Below, one piece after another: positions 54,593-63,671 of a DNA stretch of 64,000 nucleotides (the first letter of the stretch is position 1; each line of letters opens with the position of its first letter). The DNA lies in NCBI RefSeq assembly GCF_030813235.1, contig NZ_JAUSUB010000019.1, forward strand, positions 1 to 64,000, in the 5' to 3' direction. The position numbers and the translations under genes were made by a program. The notes beneath the pieces are model-generated. The model saw nothing but the letters and a program-made list of their open reading frames with translations. It had not been told where the DNA came from and searched no databases. Source of the stretch: Cytobacillus purgationiresistens (GTDB taxonomy: Bacteria > Bacillota > Bacilli > Bacillales > Cytobacillaceae).

Positions 54593-55717
54593 TTAATTTT
54601 TCCGCGACTCTGTCATTTGCTTCCAAACTGAGCCCTTAGCTTCTTCGCCTTGTTCTATCCGTTCAATGGCAAGTTTGATTTGCAAGCTTACTTCGAATTC
54701 ATCGTCGTTTTCAGCTGTTTTTAATGCAGGCAGGGCTGCTTCATCCCCAGCTTCATAAAGAAACATTGCCGCTCTCCAACGGACAAGCTTACTCTTATCA
54801 GTTAAAGCCTCCATCATTTCAGTCATTGCTTCTTTAAATCCTAAATCGGAAAGGCAATCGCCTGCAGTCCTTCTAACCGTTACTGTCTTATCTTTGAGCG
54901 CTTTATATAGGTAGGGTAGGACTTTGCTGTCTTCAATCATCCCTAAGTAAACCGTTGCCAGTCTCCTAACGGAAGCTTTTTCATCTTCCAGCGCTTTATC
55001 GAGCAGCGGAAGATCCTCTAGTGTAGGGTCATCCATTTGCTCTAATTTTTGGTACCGAACGCGCCAATCTTCATCTTCAAGATCTTGCACTGTCAGTTTT
55101 AGCCGTTCCTTGGCTTTACTTCCCTCCAAACTTTCGGGATTATTAGCCATTTCTACTAACTGATTAATTCTATCTTCCGGATAAGCTGCTAGAATTTCAT
55201 CAACGACCTCATTTCCTACTTGTTCAAAATCTCCGTATCGAACGCCAAGCTCTTTCCACTTCCTTACAACAACCACATTATCATCAGGGTTTTGCGCTTG
55301 ACCAACTGCCTTAACATAGCGGTCAGGCAGACCAAAGCGTTTTTCCTCCGTCCCATCAGTTAATTTCACTTGCATCGGAATTCCCTTATACACTTGGACG
55401 AACGCTTGCACTTCACCGAAATGTTCATCAATTACTGCTCCCTGGTGATTTGTTTCACTTTCTTCTCCGAAAGCGTTTCTCACTTGTGGAAGTAGCTCCT
55501 TCCAATCAAATCTCGCGTTCCTTTCCACAGCAAGGAAATCGGCCACATGGTATACACCTTTGATGCCCTCTATCTCCAGAATATCCTTGATTACTTGAGG
55601 CGCACCTTCAGCAGTTTCTTTTTTATAGTTATTGCTCGTCCCCATCGGAAGCTCTTTATCTAAAATGACTTTCATTGTATTAGGACTTGGCGTAGGTTCT
55701 ATCGCTTTTATCAACAA
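54593..55717 (-). CDS. ypgR: YpgR / CvfC-type protein: Nfu-N domain plus HEAT repeats
   Basis: This protein of about 374 residues has an N-terminal Nfu/NifU-N-like scaffold domain (EPTPSPNTMKVILD...GIKGVYHVADFLAV, about 5-90) and C-terminal HEAT-like repeats (about 200-360). The S. aureus relative CvfC is a virulence-associated factor; molecular role is unknown. The TTG at 55717 has AAAGGGTG 6 nt upstream; the GTG at 55726 lies within that site. It is monocistronic, with the 51-bp array behind its terminator. Confidence 0.87.
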   Translation of the reverse strand: MLIKAIEPTPSPNTMKVILDKELPMGTSNNYKKETAEGAPQVIKDILEIEGIKGVYHVADFLAVERNARFDWKELLPQVRNAFGEESETNHQGAVIDEHFGEVQAFVQVYKGIPMQVKLTDGTEEKRFGLPDRYVKAVGQAQNPDDNVVVVRKWKELGVRYGDFEQVGNEVVDEILAAYPEDRINQLVEMANNPESLEGSKAKERLKLTVQDLEDEDWRVRYQKLEQMDDPTLEDLPLLDKALEDEKASVRRLATVYLGMIEDSKVLPYLYKALKDKTVTVRRTAGDCLSDLGFKEAMTEMMEALTDKSKLVRWRAAMFLYEAGDEAALPALKTAENDDEFEVSLQIKLAIERIEQGEEAKGSVWKQMTESRKN

Positions 55718-55841
55718 AGTTATCACCCTTTACATCGTAAGTAGAATGGTATTATTTTAACATATTGTCTTTTGTGTATCATTCAATTAGCTTTTGCTGT
55801 TTAAGAGATAAGAAGGTATAAAATTTTTCATGTTAGAAAAA

Positions 55842-55966
55842 TGACCAGCTCCAACGCCTCCTCCTCGAGTCATAAGCTAATCCTTCCAGAAAGGTAAAGA
55901 AAACACCTTTCCTTGAGGCTCGTCTTTATGCTATGACTGAGGGTGAGCAAGTCGCCCGCGCTTTTA
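55842..55966. repeat. GCTCCAACGCC-type intergenic repeat
   Basis: Second full copy of the element at 25236: it starts ATGACCAGCTCCAACGCC, has inverted internal parts (TCGAGTCATAAGC ... GCTATGACTGAGG) and ends GCCCGCGCTTTTATT, touching the ABC-F stop codon. It may serve as that gene's terminator. Confidence 0.7.
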
Positions 55967-57847
55967 TTATGCATCTGCCAGTTCAGATAAGTAGCTCCAA
56001 CGTTCAATCGAGTATTCAAGCTCTTCATTTAATTTCGTTTCTTCATCCATCAGTGTCTGAGCTTTTTCGAAATCGCTTCCGGTTCCTGCCATCTCTGCAG
56101 CAATTTCCTCCAGGCGGTTTTCAATTGCAGCGATCTTTTCATCTATTTGTTCCCATTCTCGGGTCTCATTATATGACATTCTTTTCTTCTTTGGTTTTGG
56201 TGTATCTGCTCGTTTTGGCTGGATGCTTTTCTCGGATGAACTCGAGTCCGTCTTTTCCTTATCCAGATAATCTGTATAGTTCCCGTAAAAGGATGTAATC
56301 TTCCCTTGTCCATGTACGATGATCAGTTGTTCAGTTACTTTATCAAGGAAATACCTATCATGGGAAACTGTTATAACCACACCCGGAAAATCTTCTAGAT
56401 AATCCTCTAGCACAGTTAATGTTTGTGTATCAAGATTATTCGTTGGTTCATCCAGTAAAAGAACATTAGGGGCAGACATTAGGATTTTCAACAAATACAA
56501 TCTTCGTTTTTCCCCGCCAGATAATTTTCTAATCAGTGTGCCATGAGAATAGGAAGGAAACAAAAAGCGTTCAAGCATTTGCGCAGCGGAAATTGTTTTA
56601 CCATCAGATGTCTCTACCATCTCAGCGGTTTCCTTTAAATATTCCACCATACGCTTATTAGGATCCATATCTTCACTTTCTTGTGTGTAATAAGCAGTTT
56701 TTACGGTCTGACCAATGATTCTTTCGCCGGAATCAAGCGTAACTTTCCCAGCTAAAATATTTAACAGGGTTGATTTCCCTGTCCCATTCCTGCCAATAAT
56801 CCCAATCCTGTCTCCTGGCTTAATAAGCAGATCATAATGATTTAGGATCGTTTGGTCTGGATAACCTTTAGTTGCATCCTTTAATTCAAATACCTGTTTG
56901 CCTAATCTACTTCCATTTAATGACATATCCATTTTTTCCGTTGATTTGACTCCTGCCAACTTGTCATCCAATTGATCGAAACGCTGAATTCTTGCCTTTT
57001 GCTTCGTTGTTCTTGCCTTCGCACCGCGTCTAATCCACTCTAATTCCCTGCGATAGAGGTTTCTTTGTTTATCAATCGTCGCTGCCAGATTTTCTTCTCT
57101 TACAGCTTTCGCTTCTAAAAATGCCGCATAATTCCCTTTATAGCTAAATAGTTCTCCACCATCCAACTCAAACATCCGATTGGTAACACGATCTAGAAAA
57201 TAACGATCATGCGTTACCAGTATCAGCGCGCCTTCGTATCTAGATAAATACTCTTCAAGCCATTTGACTGATTCATAATCAAGGTGGTTTGTTGGCTCAT
57301 CGAGAATCAGAAGATCTGCTGATTGAATTAAGCTTTGTGCAAGCGCAACCCGCTTTCTTTGACCCCCTGAAAGCTCTCCAACTTTCTTATTAAAATCTTC
57401 TATCCCTAACTTTGTTAAAATTGTTTTGGCATTCGTACTTGCTTCCCAGCCGTTAGTTGCATCCAATTTTTTTTGTAATTCAAATAACTTCTCTTGGATC
57501 ATTGAATTGTCAGGGCTTGAATTTAACTCTATTAGCGTTTGCTCGTACTCCCGGAGAAGAACAAGAATAGGTGCCTCTCCTGCAAAAACTTGGTCTAATA
57601 CGGTTAAAGTGTTCTCGAGCTGAGGCTCTTGTTCTGAGTAAGCAACCGTGTAGTTTTTCGGTGCAATGATTTCCCCAGAATCAGGTTGGTCAATACCTGC
57701 CACGATTTTAAGAAGCGAGGATTTCCCAGTTCCGTTTACCCCGATAAGCCCAACTCGTTCTTTCTCTGCAATCGTAAAGGAAATGCCGTTGAATAACTCT
57801 TTTTCCCCATATGTTTTTGTCACATTTTCTAGTGTGATCATATTCAT
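55967..57847 (-). CDS. ABC-F ATPase of the Uup/YfmR type
   Basis: This 626-residue protein has two ABC domains without membrane helices: Walker A GVNGTGKSS and GRNGTGKST, signatures LSGGQRKRVALAQ and LSGGEKRRLYLLK, Walker B ending in LLDEPTNHLD and LLDEPTNNLD. A charged linker and a C-terminal coiled coil (last 80 residues) fit Uup/YfmR, which act on stalled ribosomes. The ATG at 57847 overlaps the ypgQ stop (ATGA). Its place next to ypgQ is unlike what I recall for yfmR in B. subtilis. Confidence 0.9.
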   Translation of the reverse strand: MNMITLENVTKTYGEKELFNGISFTIAEKERVGLIGVNGTGKSSLLKIVAGIDQPDSGEIIAPKNYTVAYSEQEPQLENTLTVLDQVFAGEAPILVLLREYEQTLIELNSSPDNSMIQEKLFELQKKLDATNGWEASTNAKTILTKLGIEDFNKKVGELSGGQRKRVALAQSLIQSADLLILDEPTNHLDYESVKWLEEYLSRYEGALILVTHDRYFLDRVTNRMFELDGGELFSYKGNYAAFLEAKAVREENLAATIDKQRNLYRRELEWIRRGAKARTTKQKARIQRFDQLDDKLAGVKSTEKMDMSLNGSRLGKQVFELKDATKGYPDQTILNHYDLLIKPGDRIGIIGRNGTGKSTLLNILAGKVTLDSGERIIGQTVKTAYYTQESEDMDPNKRMVEYLKETAEMVETSDGKTISAAQMLERFLFPSYSHGTLIRKLSGGEKRRLYLLKILMSAPNVLLLDEPTNNLDTQTLTVLEDYLEDFPGVVITVSHDRYFLDKVTEQLIIVHGQGKITSFYGNYTDYLDKEKTDSSSSEKSIQPKRADTPKPKKKRMSYNETREWEQIDEKIAAIENRLEEIAAEMAGTGSDFEKAQTLMDEETKLNEELEYSIERWSYLSELADA

Positions 57848-58494
57848 AATTGACCCTTCCATTCTTTATAAAATTCAGCTAAAAACTCTTCCATAATCCG
57901 GTTCCGACTTTCAGCTATCTCTCTTGCTGTATTTGTATTAAGTAAATCCTTTAATTTCAAAAGTTTTTCATAGAAATGGTTGATTGAGGAGGATTTACCA
58001 TCTCTGTATTCCTTTTCGGTCATTCGCTCCCTCACTGCCAGGGATGGATCATACATTGGCTGGCCCTTCGCTCCGCCATATGCAAATGTCCTGGCAATGC
58101 CCATCGCACCAATGGCGTCAAGGCGATCAGCATCTTGAACAACCTTTGCTTCATCGCTTAAATCGTGGACTTGCCCGCCGCCTTTATAGGATACTGATGC
58201 AATAACAGCGATTATCTCTCGAGATAATCCTTCAGCTAACTCGAGGGAACCCAGAAAGTGATTAAGTCTTTGTTCCCCTTCCTCTTTAGAGCTATTTAGC
58301 TTATCATCTGGAATATCATGCAATAATGCAGCCATCTCTATAATAAACTTATTGCCTATCTTTTCTTTTTCACATATGTATAGGGCTTGATTGCGTACCC
58401 GTCTGATATGATACCAATCATGTCCTGTCGAATCTGATTCAAGTGCCTTTTTTACAAACATTTCTGTTGTATGAATGAGTGCTTTTTCGTTCAT
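57844..58494 (-). CDS. ypgQ: HD-domain hydrolase YpgQ
   Basis: This 216-residue protein is an HD-superfamily phosphohydrolase. H...HD...D ligands are in GHDWYHIRRV, LLHDIPDDK and VQDADRLDAIGAMG. B. subtilis YpgQ is reported to hydrolyse nucleoside triphosphates with manganese. The ATG at 58494 gives the normal family start; the frame runs open to 58617 without a ribosome site. It is translationally coupled to the downstream ABC-F gene. Confidence 0.93.
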   Translation of the reverse strand: MNEKALIHTTEMFVKKALESDSTGHDWYHIRRVRNQALYICEKEKIGNKFIIEMAALLHDIPDDKLNSSKEEGEQRLNHFLGSLELAEGLSREIIAVIASVSYKGGGQVHDLSDEAKVVQDADRLDAIGAMGIARTFAYGGAKGQPMYDPSLAVRERMTEKEYRDGKSSSINHFYEKLLKLKDLLNTNTAREIAESRNRIMEEFLAEFYKEWKGQL

Positions 58495-58657
58495 TGTTCT
58501 ACACCTGCCTATATTTCTAACTTCTAATTGTAACATGAAGACCCAAGACAAGAAATGTTTCCATCCGATTGCTGCAAAATTTAAAAAGAGAAAAATAAAA
58601 AAAGTGCCGATAAGCACTTTTAAAACGCGAGAAACAACCCCTTAATTGTTGCTTCCC

Positions 58658-58862
58658 TCTTGTCTTATTTTACTGACCAGCGTCACTCCACTTGCTTGAT
58701 ACTTCAGCTGCTTTTGTACAACTGTACCTAAATGAGCACCCGCTTCCACCGGCGGCATTCCTTTTTATGCATATTAGAAATGACCATACGATCAGCTTCA
58801 ATCGTCCCTTTCCTCGGCTGATAACAAAAATACACGCTTTATGATTCTGCACTGACAAGCCC
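58658..58862 (-). pseudogene. remnant of a D-Ala-D-Ala carboxypeptidase-like C-terminal domain
   Basis: On the minus strand, ISRGKGTIEADRMVISNMHKKE runs in one frame and, after a shift of one base near 58760, continues as PPVEAGAHLGTVV...GVTLVSKIRQEGSNN and a stop. The second part resembles the APV-x-x-G-x-x-x-G and LVA pattern of the PBP5 C-terminal domain. No catalytic domain is left upstream. The 62-codon ORF at 58670-58858 is a third frame and is not credible. Assignment is tentative. Confidence 0.35.
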
Positions 58863-59025
58863 TGCCCTTATCCTGAATATCTTGAATAATCATAAAACAC
58901 ATGGCGAATTGTCCACTATCATTGTTCTGACAAAACAATTTATTTTTAATGAATATAACGCTTACAAAAATCATCATGCACGAGTAAAGTAGAGAGGATG
59001 CAGCCGCAGGTGGCTTAGAACTTAC
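58863..59025. other. intergenic region, nothing recognised
   Basis: AT-rich, no supported gene. The minus strand TGTAAGCGTTATAT (about 58965-58978) resembles a CcpA site with two mismatches and may be a relic of the remnant gene's control region. Confidence 0.3.
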
Positions 59026-59556
59026 TCAGTCGACGGCTACCTCAAGATGATGAAGGGTTTCTAGCATATGGTTAAACATGGCTATTACATCATCGATCTG
59101 ATCTTCGGATATTAATCGGTTAAACGTAACGGATATGTCATTTTCAATTCTATTTATATCATTTGCTGTATTTTGCTTAATGATTTGATTAACAATTCTA
59201 TCCTCACCCCATACAGATTTTACGATTCTTCTCGTTTCCTTTATTAATATGGGATCATTTCGATGAACCGTTATAAAATGAACGGCTAGTTTACAACCGG
59301 CTAAGTAACCGCTTTTATCATTCGGCAGCAGTTCTGCAGCAAGATTAGCAAGATCTGCCTTCAGAATAACCTGGCAGTATAGGTCTTTGTCATTCCGCTT
59401 ATCATTTGTAAAAGAAAGATCAAATTGTCGGGATAGTTTAGATGAGTTAAAAACATCATTGCGGTCAATGATGCTAATATCTCCTGATAAGTCATGATCA
59501 TAAATATGCCCTTCTAATACAACCCTTAGATTTTCAAAAGCAGTAGGATCAAACAT
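59026..59556 (-). CDS. conserved-looking protein of unknown function
   Basis: This 176-residue soluble protein begins MFDPTAFENLRVVLEGHIYDHDLSGDISIIDRNDVFN and ends with a helical, acidic tail. I do not recognise its family. AAGGAATGATTG precedes the ATG. It has no signal peptide, membrane helix or clear motif. It lies behind the fhs terminator, on the same strand, and appears monocistronic. Confidence 0.7.
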   Translation of the reverse strand: MFDPTAFENLRVVLEGHIYDHDLSGDISIIDRNDVFNSSKLSRQFDLSFTNDKRNDKDLYCQVILKADLANLAAELLPNDKSGYLAGCKLAVHFITVHRNDPILIKETRRIVKSVWGEDRIVNQIIKQNTANDINRIENDISVTFNRLISEDQIDDVIAMFNHMLETLHHLEVAVD

Positions 59557-59574
59557 TCAATCATTCCTTTTTTT

Positions 59575-59613
59575 AAAAAAAGGTGCCACTTTTAACAAAT
59601 GAGACACCTTTTT
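59575..59613 (-). terminator. terminator of fhs
   Basis: AAAAAGGTG (59577-59585) pairs with CACCTTTTT (59605-59613); the minus strand continues with TTTTT. It sits between fhs and the unknown 176-residue gene. Confidence 0.82.
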
Positions 59614-59622
59614 GTTGATGAT

Positions 59623-61302
59623 TTAAAATAAACCGATGGCTTGTCCCTTTTCATTAACATCCATTTTTAAAGCCGCTGGTGATTTAGGTAATCCAGGCAT
59701 TGTCATGACATCTCCGGTTAAGGCAACGATAAAGCCAGCACCAATAGAAGGCTTAAGCTCTCTAATGGTGATAATAAAAGATTCTGGTCTTCCTAATTTT
59801 TTTGGATCGTCTGACAATGAATATTGCGTTTTTGCCATACAGATTGGCAGTTGATCCCAACCATGCTCAGCAAATTCGTGAAGTTGTTTTCTCGCTTTTG
59901 CTGAAAAGTCCACATTTATTGCTCCGTAAACTTTTTGCGCAATTGTTTTTATTTTATCTTCAAGTGGAAGTTCCAGGTTGTATAGCGGTTTAAAGTTGGA
60001 CTCTTGCATTTCTATTAAACCTAATACTCTCTTTGCAAGATCCACTCCGCCATCTCCACCCTTTTCCCATACTTCAGTAATTGCATGCGGAATTTCATAT
60101 TGGTCACATAAAGCGCTTAAAACTTTTAGCTCGTTATCTGTATCTGCAATAAAACGGTTAATGGCAACGACAAAAGGTAAACCAAAGCTTTCGATTGTTT
60201 CCACATGTTTTTTCAGATTAGCAAATCCTGATGTTAATGCTTCAATATCTTCGCTCGCCAGCTCATTCTTTTGCAACCCTCCGTGCATTTTCAATGCCCT
60301 CACTGTAGCTACAATGACAACTGCTTCTGGCTTTATGCCAGCGCTTCTTGCTTTAATATGAAGGAATTTTTCTGCACCTAGATCGGCACCAAACCCTGCT
60401 TCTGTTACCACATAGTCAGCAAGTTTCACTGCAGCCTTTGTCGCAATTACACTATTGCATCCATGGGCAATATTTGCAAAGGGCCCTCCATGAATAAGCG
60501 CCGGTGTGTGTTCAATCGTCTGAACAAGATTCGGTTTGACCGCTTCTTTTAATAAAAGTGTCAAGGCACCTTCAACACCAAGGTCTTTAACGGTTACCGG
60601 CTTCCGGTCCACATTATATGCGATTACCATTTTTCCCAGTCTTTCTTTTAAATCTGGCAAATCTGTCGCTAAACAGAGAACTGCCATAATTTCTGAAGCA
60701 ACTGTGATATCAAAGCCATCTTCCCGCGGTACACCTTGTACTGGACCGCCTAGACCAATTATTACTTTACGCAACGCGCGATCGTTTAAATCTAGTGCTC
60801 TTTTCCACACAATCCTTCTTTGATCTATACGCAGCTCATTACCTTGCTGAAGATGATTATCAATCAATGCCGCTAAAGCATTATTAGCTGAGGTAATCGC
60901 ATGGAGGTCACCAGTAAAATGCAAGTTTATGTCTTCCATCGGCAGTACTTGAGAATATCCGCCTCCAGCCGCTCCACCCTTCAATCCCATCGTCGGTCCG
61001 AGTGAAGGCTCACGCATAGCGACCATTGCGTTTTTGCCTAATTTATTTAACGCATCTCCTAAACCAACTGTTACTGTGGATTTACCCTCTCCTGCAGGAG
61101 TTGGGTTTATCGCTGTGACAAGGATAAGCTTTCCACTTTCCTTCTCACTTAATCTATTTAATACGTCTGTCGATAATTTCGCTTTATATTTTCCAAATGA
61201 CTCAAGATCATCTTCCCCAAGTCCAATTTTTTTGCCGATTTCTTTAATCGGTTTCATTAAGGCAGCTTGAGCGATTTCTATATCAGATTTTATTAGGTTC
61301 AT
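59623..61302 (-). CDS. fhs: formate-tetrahydrofolate ligase
   Basis: Fhs makes 10-formyltetrahydrofolate from formate, THF and ATP. The 559-residue protein has the P-loop-like [14 protein letters not shown] near 65, [21 protein letters not shown] near 95 and the C-terminal [10 protein letters not shown]. The ATG at 61302 has GGAGG at 6 nt. B. subtilis 168 lacks fhs as far as I recall, so this marks a metabolic difference. It is monocistronic. Confidence 0.96.
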   Translation of the reverse strand: MNLIKSDIEIAQAALMKPIKEIGKKIGLGEDDLESFGKYKAKLSTDVLNRLSEKESGKLILVTAINPTPAGEGKSTVTVGLGDALNKLGKNAMVAMREPSLGPTMGLKGGAAGGGYSQVLPMEDINLHFTGDLHAITSANNALAALIDNHLQQGNELRIDQRRIVWKRALDLNDRALRKVIIGLGGPVQGVPREDGFDITVASEIMAVLCLATDLPDLKERLGKMVIAYNVDRKPVTVKDLGVEGALTLLLKEAVKPNLVQTIEHTPALIHGGPFANIAHGCNSVIATKAAVKLADYVVTEAGFGADLGAEKFLHIKARSAGIKPEAVVIVATVRALKMHGGLQKNELASEDIEALTSGFANLKKHVETIESFGLPFVVAINRFIADTDNELKVLSALCDQYEIPHAITEVWEKGGDGGVDLAKRVLGLIEMQESNFKPLYNLELPLEDKIKTIAQKVYGAINVDFSAKARKQLHEFAEHGWDQLPICMAKTQYSLSDDPKKLGRPESFIITIRELKPSIGAGFIVALTGDVMTMPGLPKSPAALKMDVNEKGQAIGLF

Positions 61303-61434
61303 GTTTGTCCTCCTATGTATACAGAACTTTGCACTAAACACCTTACTATTGTATCACTTTCATCACGAAAAATATTTATCTATTTTGAGTCATTCGATTT
61401 GAGGAACTATTATCTATTTTTCAAAACATAATCA

Positions 61435-61463
61435 TTGCCCCAGCGCGTAATCGTCTTTATAAT
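61435..61463 (+). promoter_or_regulatory. sigma-A promoter of metA
   Basis: TTGCCC, 17-nt spacer, TATAAT. Transcription would start near 61470, leaving a 5' leader of about 30 nt, too short for an S-box riboswitch. Confidence 0.75.
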
Positions 61464-61498
61464 GAATTTATTGAAATTTCGGACTGGGAGATGATCAT

Positions 61499-62407
61499 TT
61501 GCCTATTACAATTCCGCAAGGGCTTCCGGCAAGGGAGATTTTGGAGGAAGAAAATATATTTATTATGGATGAAAATCGGGCACAAAATCAAGATATCAGG
61601 CCATTAAATATTCTTATCTTGAACCTCATGCCACAAAAAGAAAAAACGGAAGCTCATTTATTAAGACTATTAGGAAATACACCTTTGCAAGTGAACATTA
61701 CCTTTTTAAAAACAGAAACGCATCAATCAAAAAACACGAGCCCCCTTCATTTAGAACAATTTTACACAACCTTCCCTGAGATAAAACATCGAAAATTTGA
61801 TGGGATGATTATTACAGGTGCACCTGTGGAACTTCTTGATTTTAGACAGGTGGATTATTGGGATGAACTTGTAGAGATGATGGAATGGACGAAGACCAAC
61901 GTCACATCTACCCTTCACATTTGTTGGGGTGCTCAAGCAGCCTTATATCATCACTTCGGTGTGGATAAATATGAGCTACCAGATAAATGTTTCGGAGTGT
62001 TTAATCACACAGTTAAGGATTGGTCAGAAAAACTTTTAAGGGGTTTTGATGATCAATATGTTGCCCCTCATTCAAGACATACTAACGTGCCTATGAAGGA
62101 TTTAATTGCTCATCCAGACATCAAATTGTTATCTGCCTCAGAGGAAGCAGGCGCTTTTATCATGAGTGCAAACAGCGGCAAACAAATAATGATTACTGGT
62201 CATTTAGAATATGAAGCTGCTACATTGGCAGAGGAATATCACCGTGATCGCGCTAAGGGGCTAGCGATTCATATGCCTCGTCATTATTTCCCGAAAGATA
62301 ATCCAGAAAAACAACCAAGCAACAAATGGCGATCCCACGCCCACCTTCTCTTCTCAAACTGGCTCAACTACTACGTGTATCAGGAAACGCCTTTTAAGTG
62401 GGATTGA
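61499..62407 (+). CDS. metA: homoserine O-acetyltransferase, MetA family
   Basis: This 302-residue MetA-family enzyme acylates homoserine in methionine synthesis. The acyl-thioester Cys142 is in HICWGAQA, and the GHLEYE segment carries the catalytic histidine. Residue 111 is glutamate (GAPVELLDF), which in this family goes with acetyl-CoA use; succinyl-CoA enzymes have a small residue here. The TTG start has GGGAG at about 9 nt. No S-box riboswitch is present upstream. It is the only plus-strand gene in the last 10 kb. Confidence 0.95.
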   Translation: MPITIPQGLPAREILEEENIFIMDENRAQNQDIRPLNILILNLMPQKEKTEAHLLRLLGNTPLQVNITFLKTETHQSKNTSPLHLEQFYTTFPEIKHRKFDGMIITGAPVELLDFRQVDYWDELVEMMEWTKTNVTSTLHICWGAQAALYHHFGVDKYELPDKCFGVFNHTVKDWSEKLLRGFDDQYVAPHSRHTNVPMKDLIAHPDIKLLSASEEAGAFIMSANSGKQIMITGHLEYEAATLAEEYHRDRAKGLAIHMPRHYFPKDNPEKQPSNKWRSHAHLLFSNWLNYYVYQETPFKWD

Positions 62408-62632
62408 TTGAACTAGAGAGGACTTATATTTAAGTGACTCGAACCTTTATCTTCGGGTCACTAGTAGATTGAGATATTAAACACCTTTGTTTATCCTGTT
62501 ATTTTCACAAGCCCTGTATGTGAACGAGTTGATAAAAAGATTAAGCTGGGCGACTTGCCCTGGCTGGATAGCTGTGAATTTAAGGGGCTAACTATGTGTT
62601 AAGTGCCTAAATTTATTTGATAACTTCGAATT
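62408..62632. other. intergenic region behind metA
   Basis: AGTGACTCGAA and TTCGGGTCACT (62433-62463) form an imperfect hairpin that may end the metA transcript, without a T-run. The rest holds no supported gene. Confidence 0.35.
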
Positions 62633-62790
62633 GGGCATCTAACTACTTGTTTGGTTCCCTTTTTTCATTAGATACCCATCGAGTCGGGCATCTAACTACT
62701 TGTTTGGTTCCCTTTTTCATTTGATACTCATCGAATTGGGCATCTAACTACTTGTTTGATGCTCGATTTCATTTGATACCCTCAAATTAG
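62633..62790. repeat. 52-53-bp tandem repeat, three copies
   Basis: GGGCATCTAACTACTTGTTT begins at 62633, 62686 and 62738 (periods 53 and 52). The first two copies are nearly identical; the third diverges after 20 nt. Degenerate half-copies flank the array (about 62600 and 62791). The region to 62960 has no supported gene. Confidence 0.9.
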
Positions 62791-62960
62791 TCGCCTAACA
62801 ATCAGTCAAGTCTTAAAAATAGATTCTCTTCATAAGGAGCGGAAATCCACAGTCCAAGTAATGAACTTTTCATTCTCAAACTAGCTTAATTTTCACTTCT
62901 CATCCGCTATAAAAGGTGATTGTAAAAAGATTCATAGATTGTAATAACACCTTCTATCAT

Positions 62961-63656
62961 TTAAGAATCATCAGACGAGCGACCCTCTTCGTATGGTTGA
63001 ACAACAACAAATCCATTGCCTGTGAATTTCATTTGCAACGAGTCACCGCTTCCTCTCCCAACAAAGGTTTTAAATGAAACGTCTGCGACAAACTCCGGCT
63101 GCAAATCTCCCGACCATGCAACCGTTGCGTTAGGATCGGTATATACCGGGTTATGTGGAGTAACAAGCAAGGTTAAGGGTTCGTAATGAGAGGTGATCGC
63201 CACCATGCCATGTCCTTCCAATCTTATGTTGAATAGCCCGCCAGATAGTACCCCTGCTATTTTTTTCATCAGTTTTATATCCCAATCAAGAGATGGCTCA
63301 AATGCTAATATGTCATTACCGCTGACATAAATAGATTCACCATTCAACTGTAAAATTGATATCTTTTTACCTTGATCGGCCAAGTACAATTTGCCATTGC
63401 CAGTCGCTTTCATGAGCGCAGTACCTTCTCCTGAGAAAGCTTTTTTGAACATTTTTCCTATCCCATGCTCAAGAATCCCTTCTCGTTCGAACTTTATTTT
63501 TCCGCGATAAGAAATCATCGCTCCTGTTTTTGCCCATACTTGATTGTCCAAATTAATTTCTAGTAATCTTGGTGTCTCTAATTCAAATAACCCTTCACCT
63601 TTATCTTGTTGCTTCGTCGCTTCTACAAACTCATTTACAGAGTACCGATTCATCAT
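62961..63656 (-). CDS. AIM24-family protein
   Basis: This 231-residue beta-rich protein matches the AIM24/TIGR00266-like family. Conserved parts include LETPRLLEINLDNQVWAKTGAMISYRG, GEGTALMKATGNGKLYLA and GLFNIRLEGHGMVAITSHYEPLTL. The bacterial function is unclear. GGGGG lies 4 nt before the first ATG and 7 nt before the second (63653), so either may be used. It lies 15 nt behind the methyltransferase gene and probably shares its transcript. Confidence 0.9.
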   Translation of the reverse strand: MMNRYSVNEFVEATKQQDKGEGLFELETPRLLEINLDNQVWAKTGAMISYRGKIKFEREGILEHGIGKMFKKAFSGEGTALMKATGNGKLYLADQGKKISILQLNGESIYVSGNDILAFEPSLDWDIKLMKKIAGVLSGGLFNIRLEGHGMVAITSHYEPLTLLVTPHNPVYTDPNATVAWSGDLQPEFVADVSFKTFVGRGSGDSLQMKFTGNGFVVVQPYEEGRSSDDS

Positions 63657-63671
63657 TTTACCCCCGCTTAT

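Noticed and set aside
58670-58858. 62-codon minus-strand ORF
   Set aside because: No ribosome site and no protein-like sequence; it is the third frame over a better-explained gene remnant.
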